From: Breviolum minutum Mf 1.05b.01
Taxonomy: Eukaryota > Sar > Dinophyceae > Suessiales > Symbiodiniaceae
DNA length: 64,000 bases
NCBI GenBank assembly: GCA_000507305.1
Contig: DF241610.1
Coordinates: 8,337 to 72,336 of the forward strand
Direction: 5' to 3'
The notes under the pieces were generated by a model, which saw only the letters and a list, made by a program, of their open reading frames with translations, searched no databases and was not told the origin of the DNA. Positions 1 through 12,292 of the stretch are shown piece after piece (the stretch's first letter is position 1; every line of letters begins with the position of its first letter). The translations under genes and the position numbers were made by a program.

Positions 1-112
1 AGCCAGCCACAAAGCCAATTGCCAAATAGCCAGCCAGCCAGCGAGCCAGCCAGATAGCCAGCCAGCTAGATAGGCAGCCAGCCAGCCAGATAGCAAGCCA
101 GCCAGGTAACCA
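1..112. repeat. AGCC/AGAT tetranucleotide microsatellite
   Basis: Imperfect tandem array of agcc units mixed with agat. It runs off the left edge of the window, so its full length is unknown. No coding content seen. Confidence 0.8.
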
Positions 113-116
113 GGAT

Positions 117-925
117 TTTTTTCGGACCGTCATCCGAGAGCCGTGGCCCGAAAAAACAGCATTTTTTCAGATGCCCGAAAAAACGTTTTGGACACTCCTG
201 CGGAAGTCGTGGATCATTCCAAGGTCCAAGGTTTCAACCCCACCAAATTGTTCCCAAAGTTCTCACTTGCGTTGGCCATTTCCATCTGACCAAAGGAGAT
301 GAAATGAGTGTACACTTTAAGAACTCCTGGATGGATTTTGACATTTGTTGTTTTGAATTGGCAAGTTTGGATGTGCTGATTTCTGCTGATTCTAGGTTCA
401 AGCCTGTTGGCGGAGAGATATGGTATCCGTCTCCGCAATGAGAGCGCTGGAGCCAAAAAGCACCGTATTGTCTCACTCGAAAAAATGTCATTTTTTCGGC
501 GTCCGAAAAAATGACAGTTTTTCGCGCCGAAAAAATGGCAGTTTTTCGCGCCGAAAAAATGGCGCTTTTTCGGACGCCCAACCGGACGTCGTGGACCACC
601 CAGAAAGCACAGTGTAAAAACATAACCAGGAAAAGGAAACATGATGAAAAATACATCCGGGAAAATTCCCCAAAAAAGTGACTTTTTTTGGAATTTTGTT
701 TTGCACCGGCTCTGGCGCGTCCGAAAAAACGCAATTATTTCGCACAAAGTAGATTCCCAAAATATCGTTGTTTTTTCGACGTCCGAGGCCCAAAAAACGG
801 CAAAAATTCGACCCCCTCCGCGATGGGTCAGACGCCATGATCAAAATATGTATCCGCGGAAAGGAAAAATGTCTTCGGGAGAAATCCCCAAAAAAGTTCG
901 TTTTTTTGGGATTTTTCGAAATTGA
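117..925. repeat. TTTTTCG / CGAAAAA repeat field
   Basis: A stretch crowded with short inverted motifs of the kind tttttcg...ccgaaaaaa, for example three near-tandem copies around 485-575 in which tttttcgcgccgaaaaaatg recurs. Related blocks recur at 115-190, 655-735 and 770-920. Open reading frames here on both strands only translate the repeat (FFGRRKN and FSRRKNG type strings) and are not convincing genes. It may be a degenerate satellite or a transposon relic. Confidence 0.6.
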
Positions 926-944
926 AACTGCGCAAACGTGAATT

Positions 945-1545
945 TCCCAGGCTATTCGTAATTTAGAGGAAATATTTTAGCTATATAATTATATAAAATC
1001 AAGCCGAATAGCCAAATAAAAAATCAACCAATTATTATACCAAATAACCCATTAAAATAAAATAAAATTAAAATAACCAATCACTAACCAGCCAATTAAA
1101 ATAATTAAATACCAACCAATAAATTAAAAAAAAAATTAAATAAATATTTTGCATATAATCAATTCCATATAAAATATAAATATCTAAAAAAAATATAATC
1201 TTAAATTTCTCATTTTTTTTTAAATACTAAATAAAAAATTATTTTATATTTTTTTTAAAATAAATATCTTTTTTTAAAATAAATATAGATATATAAATAT
1301 CATTATGTATTTTTAATTATAAATATTTAAAAAATTTAAATAAGTTTTTTTTTTCCAAGATTTATTTATTTTTTATAATTTTTTTTAATTTTTTAATTTT
1401 TTATAAATTAATAAATATATAAATTATTATTTAGATAAAAATAATTTATATAAAAGGAGGAAATTATATAAAGCAAGAATCCAAATTAAGATTTTTATTT
1501 TTGAATATATTATAATCTTTATTATTATTAGTTTCCTATGAGATT
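945..1545. other. Extremely AT-rich tract
   Basis: About 600 bases made almost only of A and T, with long homopolymer runs, sharply different from the balanced composition on both sides. No reading frame of note. It could be an AT-rich spacer or the body of a degraded non-coding element. Confidence 0.7.
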
Positions 1546-1989
1546 TGAATTTTCCTTTCCTAGTTCCCCCATCCTTTTTCTTGTTATCTTCCACCTTTTC
1601 AAATGTTTATTCTCCAATGCGTATATATAGTATCTCAACAGCTTCAACCTGGGGAGAACATTTTATATTCAAAATGAAATATGGCACATTTCGTCTGCTA
1701 TTTTCCTGCTTGGTGCTGTCGTTGGTACCTTCTACACTTCTTATTTTTACACTTTTTTGGGCAGCTCATCTTCTTGCCTAATTGTCAAATTGCTTCCAAG
1801 AGCTCTTCGACACTGGAAGACCATTTTCGTCCTCTGGCTTGTGCGCCTGGGGCAGCAGCTTGGATGTGGAATCTCCACCCACCCGAAATTTCCTAGTAGC
1901 CTTTCGTTCTTGAGGAAATCCATAGGTGAGCTTCTGGTTTCGTCCATGTCGCACGCATGTTTCAGGATGGGTGGGGGGTGCCAATTTTC

Positions 1990-3955
1990 ATTCTTGAGGT
2001 ATTGACTGCATTGATCATCATGGAGATCTGCTTCTCCAAATTTGCTCGCTCTTCCAAATGCCTTGTTGCATGGATGTGCACAAAGAGATGTTTGTCACCC
2101 TCCATCCAAAATGTCATGTCCACAGATTTAGTGGTATGCTCGGAAAGGTAGGAAGATTCAATATCAAAAACTGGAGCATGCAAACAAGTCAGGGCGTAGC
2201 TTGATCCGCTCAGCACGGATGTCATTTAAGACATTCCGACTGTCCTCCGCGGTTGGCAGGTTGCAAGCAAACTCGGACAATTGGACAACAATTTTACACA
2301 TCTCTTCGGAGCTCCTGGATCGCCCCCAATAGGCGATTCTGATCCTGTTCAGCGCTGCGCTGATTCTGGAACAGGACCTGAACAACAATCTACAGCAAGC
2401 GACCAAATCATTGAGTCCTTCATAGCTTTGTCTGGGTCATGATCTTCAATGATTCACATCAAACATTGTGAAGACTTGTCAGACTTGATACCTCCTGTTG
2501 CTGCTGCAAACTCTGCTTCTCTAGGTGAAGGCTTTCAATATGCCTGGAGCCGTGTTCAAGGGCCATTCTTAGCTTGAAAGCAACCTTGTGCCTCTGTGGC
2601 TATGTAATGAAAGACCAAACTGTGTGCTTTGACAACTACTCGAGTTGCATCCAAATAAATCAAGATCGGTTGGTCGCACAGTTGCCAAGTATCGAAGTAA
2701 TCCAACATTTGAAGCTACACTTTTCATGACCAAGGATGATGCTTTCGCAGCTGCTCGATCTGCTCTTGCTGCAGCAACGACTCTGTGTGGACTCGTTCTT
2801 CCGCCAGGGCATCCTATGTGAAACTGGTGCATCCCAGTTTTAAAAAACACAACACAAGACAACTCAACATTTTGAGCCGGGTCCTTTGTCCGTGGCAGGG
2901 TCTTATCCACTTTTACCTGGGCATCCGTTGCTTCAAAGCAACCATCAACATGTCCGACCCAACTTTTGTCTGAGCCTGGAAGGGTTGTAGAAGCCGATTT
3001 GACTCCTGAAGCCGCTCCAAGTTCTCCCGAAACATGTGGAGATAGGAATATCTTTTAGTACCAGCTGTATTTATGCAACGTAATGAATTATACATTCATT
3101 TAAGAGGAAAAATAAGTTAGATCAGTATTACGTAATGTAAATTGTCCAAATATTGAATTTTGAAACATCACACAAATATGAACAAATTGCAGAGATCTAT
3201 CCGTGGATGTCGACATCCAACTTGGCCGACCAGCCTTCAGCACTGCCAAGTCATGCTCCAGTTCCCGCTGCTGGGACTTTACAAAGTCCATCTGCGATGT
3301 GTGAAGTACCGATATGGATGTTTCCAAAAATAGGGTACCCCCAAATCATCCATTTGAATAGGGTTTTCCATAAAAAACAATCCATTTTGGGGTACCCCTA
3401 TTTTTGGAGACACCCATATTGATATCTTCAGTGACAGCTACAAGCTCAGCATTGCCGCCTCTTGGGTCAAAACTTCCACAGATGCTCTGACCTTCCCAAG
3501 GTCAGAATTACACCCATCACCAATGTAACGACAACATTGCTTTTTCACAAAAAATCCCCAGCTGCCTCAGCTTGAGTGATTCGTGCGCCGAGGCGTTTCT
3601 TTTCCAATTCCTTTGGCGGCTGGGAGAATTTTCGATACTCACCCATGTGGGGAATCAGATGGCACAACTGGCACTGCTGACAGAGGTCCTGACCTCCCTC
3701 TGCAAACGCTTTTCGACAATGCGCACCTCGAAGTCTCTTTTGCGACGCAGCTGCCTGCTGAGTTTTGGTGCATCAAAATTTGAAATTGATGTATATAAGC
3801 TTCGTTGTTTGGCAGATTGATCAAGTCCAAAAACTTGTCAAGCAAATGTCAAGCAGTAATTTTGAAGGAATAAACTCAGTGTCCTCCACAAGTCTTTTTC
3901 TTCTTCATCTAGCTGACGAGCCTCTGCAGCCGAGAATGATTCTATCGCAAGGTGT
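1990..3955 (-). CDS. Unrecognised multi-exon coiled-coil protein (exon blocks)
   Basis: I do not recognise the protein. A series of short minus-strand blocks, in order from high to low coordinate, reads as charged heptad-like sequence: about 3950-3855 (AAEARQLDEEEKDLWRTL), 3771-3690 (QLRRKRDFEVRIVEKRLQRE, followed by a GT donor), 3625-3565 (ELEKKRLGARITQAEAA), 3500-3435, 3300-3225 (KSQQRELEHDLAVLKA), 3030-2965 (ENLERL), 2810-2735 (ESLLQQEQIEQLRKHH), 2390-2300 (NQRSAEQDQNRLLGAIQEL) and 2220-2015 (HIHATRHLEERANLEKQ). Together they suggest a long coiled-coil, structural or scaffolding protein. A small inverted-repeat element occupies one intron. Exon borders, start and stop are not resolved. Confidence 0.4.
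3312..3419. mobile_element. MITE-like inverted-repeat element, copy 1
   Basis: About 108 bases bounded by imperfect inverted repeats of roughly 30 bases. The left arm has atggatgtttccaaaaatag and the right arm is its near reverse complement around ggtacccctatttttggaga. The short direct repeat gatat lies on both sides (3311-3315 and 3421-3425), a possible target-site duplication. It sits between two coiled-coil exon blocks, so probably in an intron. A relative is found at 21602-21737. Confidence 0.65.
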
Positions 3956-3999
3956 CACTTCTACAAAATGATTGGTTCATACGTCTCCATGAGCCCAGG

Positions 4000-6900
4000 A
4001 CCGCTTCATCTATGGCAGCATTTTCTTCTCCTGGCCGCATTTTGGAGCTTGGGACTGACTACAATTTCCTGTTCCATTTGTGGAGCTCTTCACCTCTTCT
4101 AAGCTTCAATCTGCGAGGCATTTCCTTATCCCAAGCCCCTGGCCACCCACAGTCCCAAGCTCATTCTTCATGGCTCTGTCGAGTGGACATACACGTTTCA
4201 GCAGCTATTTTTGCTTGTGCCAACTACATGGGCAGCTTTCTTGCGGTTTTGGCACCAAACCACACAATTGCCAAATTGAACAAAGAACACTGGAACGCTA
4301 CAAAAGATTACAAAAGGCATCTGCGTGCGCAAATTGCGTTTTCTTCTGAGCTGCAGTTCACCCTACACTGTGGTTTCTAAGTGCTCCAAGTGTTTGCACG
4401 AGCTAGTTGACCAAGACGAATCGCGCAAGATGTTTTTCGGAATGTATGAAAAGCAATTGAAAATCATGCTTCCACTCTCCAGTGCAGAAGCCAAAATGGC
4501 TGTTGACAAGCGTTAGGCCTGGACGTGAAGAAGTTGGCCAACCGTGATACCCACAAACAACGGAACACACGCTGGGTGCAAACCACGATACAAATGCAAG
4601 GTGGAAACCTGGAGGCTGGGGCACGGTGTTCATTCCAAACTCAAACCTGTGAGTTTTGAATCACGGTGTCGCCGGTTTTTTCTTCGCTATCACGCATTTT
4701 CGATTCCAGCCTTCAAGAGCTGTTCGGCCTGGCAGTGATTCAGGATGCAGATCCCTTGAAGAACTTCCAACTTGAGAAATGAAATCAACCTTCAATTGAA
4801 ACCAAACTGTTTGCGATTCAAGCTGTCGGTTTCTTTCCATTGATTTTTGAAACACAAATCACCAAATTAAGCCCCCTGCCAGTTCAGTATTCCTTTGTGA
4901 ACACAAGCAAGGTCCGAGAATAAAACGCATCATCATTCAAAGGGGTGCTCATACACCTAAGATACCTTCTTCGTTGCATCCTAACTCATCATATCTCACC
5001 TTGTATTAACATACCTCCTCCAGCCTCACAGTCTGCCTTTCAAGGTGTCTTCCTTCATGTCCATATCGCTCAGCTCACGACTGAACCTTCAGCCATGACG
5101 TGAGCCCAATAATGAGCACTACAACCTGGAAGAATCACAGCTGGTAGTCCATTCCTCTCCAATTTTCATCAATTTTGTGTAATCAGTTGTACCATCGGAT
5201 GGCATTCCTATTTGTTTGTATTTTTTCTCATTTTTCATTAGTTGTATGTCAGTCAACATGTGCTATTGTTGAACGACATAATGCCATCCATTTTAAAGAA
5301 GGCTCCTTGTTGCACCTAAAAAAATATTTCAAACCCAACAAACCAAATTAAGCCACGCTTGCCAGTTCCAGCCCTGCCTGTACAATCATTAACGATGCAC
5401 CAATGACTCCAACAATGAACCTCATCGCATCATGAATCACCACACCAAGTCAATTCAACATCGAAGGTGACAAATAACCTTTGGAAAAATTGGAAACTCA
5501 TCTAGATACCCAAACAACCTACATTTCTTGCTTTCCAAATGTTTCACCCACCTTTGCACTCCATTTTTTGCTCAAGGGACCTGCTCTTGGAGCCCTTTTC
5601 CATCCGAAAAAAATCCATCTTTTCAATGCTTCACTCCGCGGCTCCGCACTTGTCAGAAGAATTGGTTCCTTCTATAATGTAGTCCTCCCCTATGGAGCTC
5701 GAGGCCTGAAACGTGAAACTGCAATCTTCAGTCGGTTCAGTGAAACGGAACGCAAGCAATGTATGGTTTTTTCTGTGTCGTTATTTCACTGCTTCGTTGC
5801 AATCTACTGAAAGGAAGGAAAACACCAATGCAAAGGAGGTAAATCTGGTACATGCAAACTCAAACTCAAACTGAGAGAGTAGCTCTTGAGCCTTCTTGGC
5901 CACCAGAGTCCTTGGTTCCTGCGCTGTGCAACGAGCAACTGGGATGTACTAGGATCTACTAAAAAATCTGGGTGGTGCAGCATTCGCTCACCCTTCGCTT
6001 TGGATTAAGCAGGAATGGAATGCCCCTTTTTTATCAAATGTGTTGGGCAATACAAACGAAGCTTTGCACACCAGGCTCTGATCATGTCACCAGTCAGAGT
6101 CACAGCCAATGCAGCTGTCACCAGTCATTTACCGGAAAAGTCATCTTCTACAACTCGAACAGCCAACATCAAGTTTGGGAAAGGTAAACCATGGACCATA
6201 AATGCAAATCATCTACTTCCTGTCTCAATCTTCCCACATTTCACTGTTCCATCGAATGGCAAGTTCCCACACTTGCTCCGTATCTTGCTTCCCGTTTTGG
6301 CCGTGGCCTGACTTCGTTCTCCGCGATTTGCGGGCCGACACGGAGGGGGCAGACGTGCCTGCAGAAGCCTGTCACGGTGTTGAATGAATCATCAATTCAT
6401 CTTCAATCTTAGCATTCTTCACATGTTTGAGATTCTTGACATTCTTGATTCTTATCACCATCTTAACAACACTTTTAGTGCCATTACCAAGTTCGGCTTC
6501 ATAGACTGCATCTCTCACCAGTTCTGCCGGCAACTTGGCGCCACCTTCGATTTGCTGCTGAAGACCGAGGCTCTGCTGGGCGCTGATTGCCGACCAAGAA
6601 TGCTGCCTCTGCTTGCCATGGCCTTGGTTCTGGGTGCAAAAATTCCAGCGGAGTCTTGATGATGAGATGTCAGCCACCCTACCTTTTGATACATCTGATA
6701 TATGTCTAAAATCTTGCTCCTATTCTTGGAGGTAGAGGCAAATTGGAGAAGAAATAGTGAGTAACATCGAAATTTGTCAAGACCTTGAGCGCTGCAGGCA
6801 TTTTTTAGAGGTCGACTTTGAATCAGTGCCACTTTGTGGACATTCCTCCGTCTGAATATTGCATAATATTGCTGCTCCCTCAATCAGCAGGGGCAACTTT

Positions 6901-7600
6901 TAACACTTAACTTACCATCATAAGGCGAGATTCCTTTCAGGAATTCGCAATCCATAGAATGCAACCCGGTGCAAAAATGCACCAATTCATGTCGAAGTTC
7001 AGATGAGCAGTTGTCAGAATTCTTTGGCAAGAAGCCATTGTGTAGATGACCCACCAAACTTTCTGACCACTGCCCAAGCGATCTTGACAGGCTGTGGATG
7101 ATCAACATCAATGCAGGTGCCCAACAATACAAGATGACCTGCTGTTTGAGCTTGAAGAAATTGGAACATCATCCACAGCATCCTATGGAACTGTCAACGT
7201 TCAATTCAAGGCTCCAGCGTCTGCTGAGTAGCAAAACTGGAGCAAATAGATACATAGAGCTAGGGTCATACATGGCAGGAACAATGGCAATCATGTCACC
7301 CTGGCTGCTTCATACCTCGGGGCAAATGGCTCATGAAGACCCTCTGGGAGGAACCTGAAACGACTTTGAAGCTTTGGCAAGTGCTTCCAACCTTATCTGC
7401 CAAGAGACGAGACGATGAGTCTCCACAAAAGAAGCCAAAGCTTCATGGTCATCTGCAAGGACATCATGAAAACAGCATGACAGTCATGATGACACTGCAG
7501 CATCTAGTCCATCATATCACAATGTTTGCATCCACTTTGCCTGCTTGAAGCACTGGAGAAACCTGAATGACTAAGGCGCAAGTTACAACTCGCAGCACTT
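4000..7600. other. Stretch without an assigned gene
   Basis: Only small possible minus-strand exon blocks are seen, for example around 6590-6460 (QQQIEGGAKLPAELV) and 4850-4780 (SMERNRQLE), which may belong to the coiled-coil gene or to another gene. No domain recognised. Position 4489-4501 read on the minus strand contains the 13-base core of the dinoflagellate spliced leader. Confidence 0.3.
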
Positions 7601-7619
7601 ACGAATCCAGCTCACATCA

Positions 7620-8485
7620 GTTGTGCTGCTGCCCACCTTGACCAATCGAAGCCGCACATCTCCCAGCACTAAGACATCACCTTGCCCCACTGGCAGTGCA
7701 GAGGCGAGGCTGTTGCCCAAAACCTGGTGGGTGGCGAATGGAGCCACATGAGATTCTCCACCTTTTGCCCAAAACGGGTCCACCTTGTGGGTAAGAAGAT
7801 GTCATTTTTGGAGTCACTTTTTGTTTGATTGCACATCGTGATTGTTTAGCACTGGTGACACCAAAGTAAATCTGCTTTTTTTGGTCGGGAGAGTTGGTCC
7901 AAATCTCATGGCGATTCCACCATGACGACGATGGACGATGGGACGACGAGACGAGGCAGGCCTTCCCATTCAACTTTGTGCCACACATGGAGCCACCATC
8001 ATACACCACCAAATGATCTCCTGCCATTCTCAACATGAGAAATCTTCAGAGCACCACTGGTATTTGAATCACCTGACATCTGACATGCACTTTGTGATGC
8101 ATTGCTATGCCCCCCCCGCCTTTTAAATTGATGTTGCAGTGATGTCGGCTTACCGATGCTGCCAAATTCCCCGCCATGGGAATTACCAGTGAGGATGCAC
8201 CACGACGGCCAACTGAAAACTCTGAGCTTATGGCTCCTGCAAGAATGACTGGCTCATGGAAATTGAGTTGTTTCCACTACTTTCCATCAAACATATCTAA
8301 ACACATGCAATCAAGAAAGTGATACTTGCCACTTTTGCTGAAAGATGGCTCACTCCTATGTGCTCAGCACGGAAGATGGGACCAAATGCCTTGCTTCCTT
8401 TGCCAAGTTGTTCCTTCAATGCCACCCGGACAAAACGAGATTGACGTTGACGTCCAATTGCTACACGCTCAATTCCAGTTAAAAT
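7620..8485 (-). CDS. FHA-domain protein (exons only)
   Basis: Three minus-strand blocks together resemble a forkhead-associated domain, a phosphothreonine-binding beta sandwich. About 8485-8395 holds VAIGRQRQSRF, like the first FHA strand with its GR motif. Exon 8043-7962 holds LVVYDGGSMCGTKLNGK, the S-x-x-G-T-x-x-N-G core of the fold. Exon 7783 to about 7620 holds LPVGQGDVLVLGDVRLRL, the closing strands. The 7962/7783 junction joins in frame with a GC donor and an AG acceptor (178-base intron). The domain carries an insertion between the NG core and the last strands. Other domains, start and stop were not found, so the partner function is unknown. Confidence 0.55.
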
Positions 8486-8499
8486 TGCTGCCAAGACTC

Positions 8500-10900
8500 A
8501 AGTTGAAAGCGAACAAGTACAACATGTTGATTTTGTCCTTGGAGATACGCAACAAACAGATCAGCTATTGTCCCAGCATCAAGCTATGCAGTAGGACCCA
8601 GTGCCTTTGTAATTCAGGAGAAGGGTCGAAGCTCGCAGTTGTTTCGAGGAATCTGCTCCTGTTTTCAGGGATGGCAAAAGACCTGTTGATGGTCTTTTCT
8701 GATGACCTCAAAAAGTAGGTTGATCTCATTCAAATTTAAGGATGCTATATTCCCTATATGGTGGAGAAAACAGGAGACACTCTGATAAAGTGCCAAAAAA
8801 CCTCTCTAGTTCATTTACTATATCTACCAACTAAAAGTATTTAAAGTCCAATGTCAAGACAAAACACAACCACCACACGATGTACCTGCAAAGTAGCTAC
8901 AAAGTCACGGCTCGCCGCACGTCGGGGAAGAAAACATGGTTGTAGGGTCAGCTGGACTCCGAGCCTGGCACAGCTATCAATGGCAAGTCATGAATGACCA
9001 GATTCTGTTTTCTGCTGTTTTCATTGAGCTGTGGACGGTTGGATTCTGACGCTGATCTCCTCAAATTTCAATTTGTACCTTCAGCTTGAGTGGCAAATCA
9101 TCGGGGAAAATAGATGAAAATAGTACGTACAGTAGGGAGTGTGGGTCATGGAAACATCAAAAACTTCGAATGCCACTGCCTGTAGTTTGGAAATAACTGT
9201 TGATCATCGTACGTTTGTATGGATAAGTTTTTCGAAAAAGTGTCCTCTTTGCATCCCTAGTCACGACTGGTCCTTGGTGAGCAAGACAGGCCCTCCAATC
9301 TCCTGTCCAGCTATCTGATATCTCACATCGACTGTAAAAGAAGCCTGAAGAGTTCACTGTGACAGATTCGCATCACTCACAGCCATCTGCGGACCGTGTC
9401 AAGCTTCCCACTTTTCCGTTCTTCACCAACTGTTGGAGTAGCCTTTTGTATCATGTGAATCTGTCTGTCCTGAACTTCAATATCAGCAGAAACAGCTCGA
9501 AGGGACCAAGTAGATGATTCCTGAAGCACGGCCACAGCAAATCCCAGTTTTACCACTTCTACCAAGACTTGGTGGACCTGCCTCCAGACTCACCATTGCC
9601 GCTGCTCTAGAGATGCCTGTGATCACAAAGTCATCCACATATGGTGTACCACCAATCCTGGGTGCTCCAACGAAACGAAATTCGAGGTCAACTGGTGACA
9701 CCTGGTGACACCCCCAGCTTGGAGCTGACTTGGCTGACGAGATTCCACACATCTTGCCCTGAAAAGTTACGATGCATGGTACCCGCACCCAAAGACAAGC
9801 GGAGCCCGGGTTCATAAAGCTCCGGAACACGACCATCCTCACAAGGCTGCTTCGGGGGGAGTGCAACTTTGCACCACAAAAACCCAACAAGAATCCAACA
9901 TTCGGCTGTGAATGAAAAATGCCTCACAAAAGGCCACACGCAATGGAGCTCTGCAAAGGGTTGAAACCCTTCTTTCGGTATTTTCGCGGAGGAGCAGCAA
10001 CTGGTCATTGGCATTCTGATTCATCGAACCTGGTAGGAATCTTCTCGAAGGCACCGGAGACTGAAATGACAGGCAAAGCTAGGGGCAGCTGTTTTAGCAA
10101 TCCGGAAATGTGTGCAAACCAAGTGGCCAAGTAAGTAGTAGACACCTTGGAAAAACCCATCACCTTTCGGAGAAAATCATGAACCCCAACCAAGAAATCG
10201 CTTCTTTTTTCACGTTTTCAGGTCGGCACAACTTCCAGCCACGATCGCAACATCTCCAGGTCGTATGGGCTTCGGATCAGATGGATCCTGCCTCGACCAC
10301 CTGGGACCCACAAACAAGGAGGAGATAGGTATATAGGTGTCTCGAAAGTGTTGTGGGGCTGAGGTCATGAGATAATCTTCCGTTTGAAAACTGCATTCAA
10401 GTAGGATATGGAAGGATTTCCCGAAGTCAAGTTTTTCTGGGATTGCATAAACTCAGCCAGGTTGCACTTCACACCCTCCTGCAAAGCGTGCTGAAAGGCC
10501 TGAATGTACCTTGACTTCACACTTCCCAGTCGCATGTTCGGAGCATGAGAAAAACCCTATTCCATGAGAGACTCTGTTCCACCCCTAAGTACAGCGATGA
10601 AAAGCACAAGGTTTATGCCATGTGCAGATGGGTCACAAGGACATCCTTGAAGTCTTCAAAGTCTGTAGCAAGCTGCAGATTTAGACCACTGTAGAAGGCA
10701 CAAATATCATCCTGGAACGGTGAACGCTCAAGATCACCGGAATTTGTTGGAAATGAGCGGACTGAACAGTGGATGCGAAGCATCCTCTGATCGCAGCATC
10801 TCAGGCACGAGTTCGAATGGGAGCTTGCCTAGCAGATTCGACATTCAATCATGTGCAATTAGATCAAAATCACATGACTTAACCATCATTCACCCCCACC
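8500..10900. other. Stretch without an assigned gene
   Basis: No domain recognised. A minus-strand frame at about 9890-9480 reads plausibly (for example GGTPYVDDFVITGISRAAAM) but cannot be assigned. The rest looks non-coding or intronic. Confidence 0.25.
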
Positions 10901-10944
10901 TTGTTGATTTCTTTGCAGCAACACATCTCGCCAGCGATCTGCTG

Positions 10945-11238
10945 CTAGTGACCGAGAGAGTGCTGCCAGTAGCCGGGCATCCCCAAGCCGCACTGCCTAT
11001 CGACATCTTCGAGTTCGGAAAACCCTTTTTCTTTGTGGGAAAGTAAAATGTTCACTGCCACCTTGTGTGCTACACCCTCTGCGTTGGTGTAAGTCTTCTC
11101 AGCAATCCTTTTTGCATCCGGCAAATAATCATGAAAATTCAATCGATTCTTTGTTGCTCTTGGCATGTTGGTCCGTTTGTCAAAGCTTCGTTTTCTGACA
11201 TATTTCGGAAGGATTTTTTTTCTGACTCGGGGCGGCAC
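10945..11238 (-). CDS. Small hypothetical ORF, basic N-terminus
   Basis: A 97-codon frame starting ATG, with a strongly basic start (MPPRVRKKILPKYVRKRSF) and an evenly mixed composition after it. I do not recognise it. It could be a short gene, an exon, or chance. A TA-rich microsatellite lies just upstream in its sense. Confidence 0.25.
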   Translation of the reverse strand: MPPRVRKKILPKYVRKRSFDKRTNMPRATKNRLNFHDYLPDAKRIAEKTYTNAEGVAHKVAVNILLSHKEKGFSELEDVDRQCGLGMPGYWQHSLGH

Positions 11239-11296
11239 AGTGGCAAAATCTTCTCCATCTGCTCAGACGGTTCTGCCTCGATTTATTTCAGAAAGA

Positions 11297-11395
11297 CTGT
11301 ATATATATATATATGTATTTAAGTGATGTGTAGGAAAAAATATATGTATATATATATATATGTAATTTATATAATATATAAATTATATACATAAA
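11297..11395. repeat. TA-rich microsatellite
   Basis: Two runs of alternating T and A (about 11299-11318 and 11340-11362) followed by taatttatata-type sequence. Confidence 0.8.
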
Positions 11396-12261
11396 CATGA
11401 TGAAGGTCATGGATTGCCTCCAAAAACAGCTTGACGGCTCCTCTCCTGTAGATTTTTACCAGTTACTAACGGAGTCACAAGTTATGATTCCATCCATCAA
11501 AGACCACCGAGGTTGCGACCTGAACGTGCAAGACGGCACCTCTGCAGAAAGGACAGCGAGCCTGGCATCCACATTCTCACAGGGACATCGGGGAAAGAAC
11601 CGGAAGTATATCCATTTTGATGGCTGTTGATGGCTGAAATCCGGCGATCACCAGTTGAGGTTGGTAGTTTTTATCCTATTATTTTACAAAGGTTACAGGG
11701 GGTTTGATACATCCCCTGGTGGTTGTTTGGGATTTCTGAACCATCAAAAGGTATCATGTCTTCCATTGTGTTCCAATGTTATACAATTCATGTCATGCCC
11801 GACCTCTGATTCCGGAGACTCAAACAGCCATCGATTTGCAGCCTGTCAAAAACCAAGAGTCTAGAGTCTAGATCCATCAGGAGTTGTTCCTTGATCCAAT
11901 AGGAAGTTGTATTTCCTTTTCTGCTGGTCCGTTCTCAAACATCCGAGAAGGGATCCAAACTTTCAATCTTTTCATCTTTTCGTGATCTTGGAAAAAAAGG
12001 AGTTGCCTTTTTTCGGTGGGGTCCCGAGGCTACAAGTAGCAAACAAACGCACAAATGCACATTTTCAATGATGTTGGATGTTTCCAAGTTTTGTTGATTT
12101 CTTGAGTTGTAATGGGGCTTACGCCCAGGTTGCCTCGAGATCCAGAATATGTGCAGGTTGTCCAACGCGAGCATCCTCATCCTGCCAGGGCACTGTGACT
12201 GTTTAACTTGAACTCAGCAGAAAATAAAGCAAGTTAAGTATTTAGTTTGTGATTACTTACC

Positions 12262-12292
12262 TAAATATATATGTATATATATATACATATAG
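12262..12292. repeat. TA microsatellite
   Basis: Short run of alternating T and A interrupted by single G or C bases. Confidence 0.7.

Noticed and set aside
214-925. Several open frames of 90 to 177 codons on both strands
   Set aside because: All derive from the tttttcg/cgaaaaa repeat field and carry repeated FFGRRKN or FSRRKNG strings.
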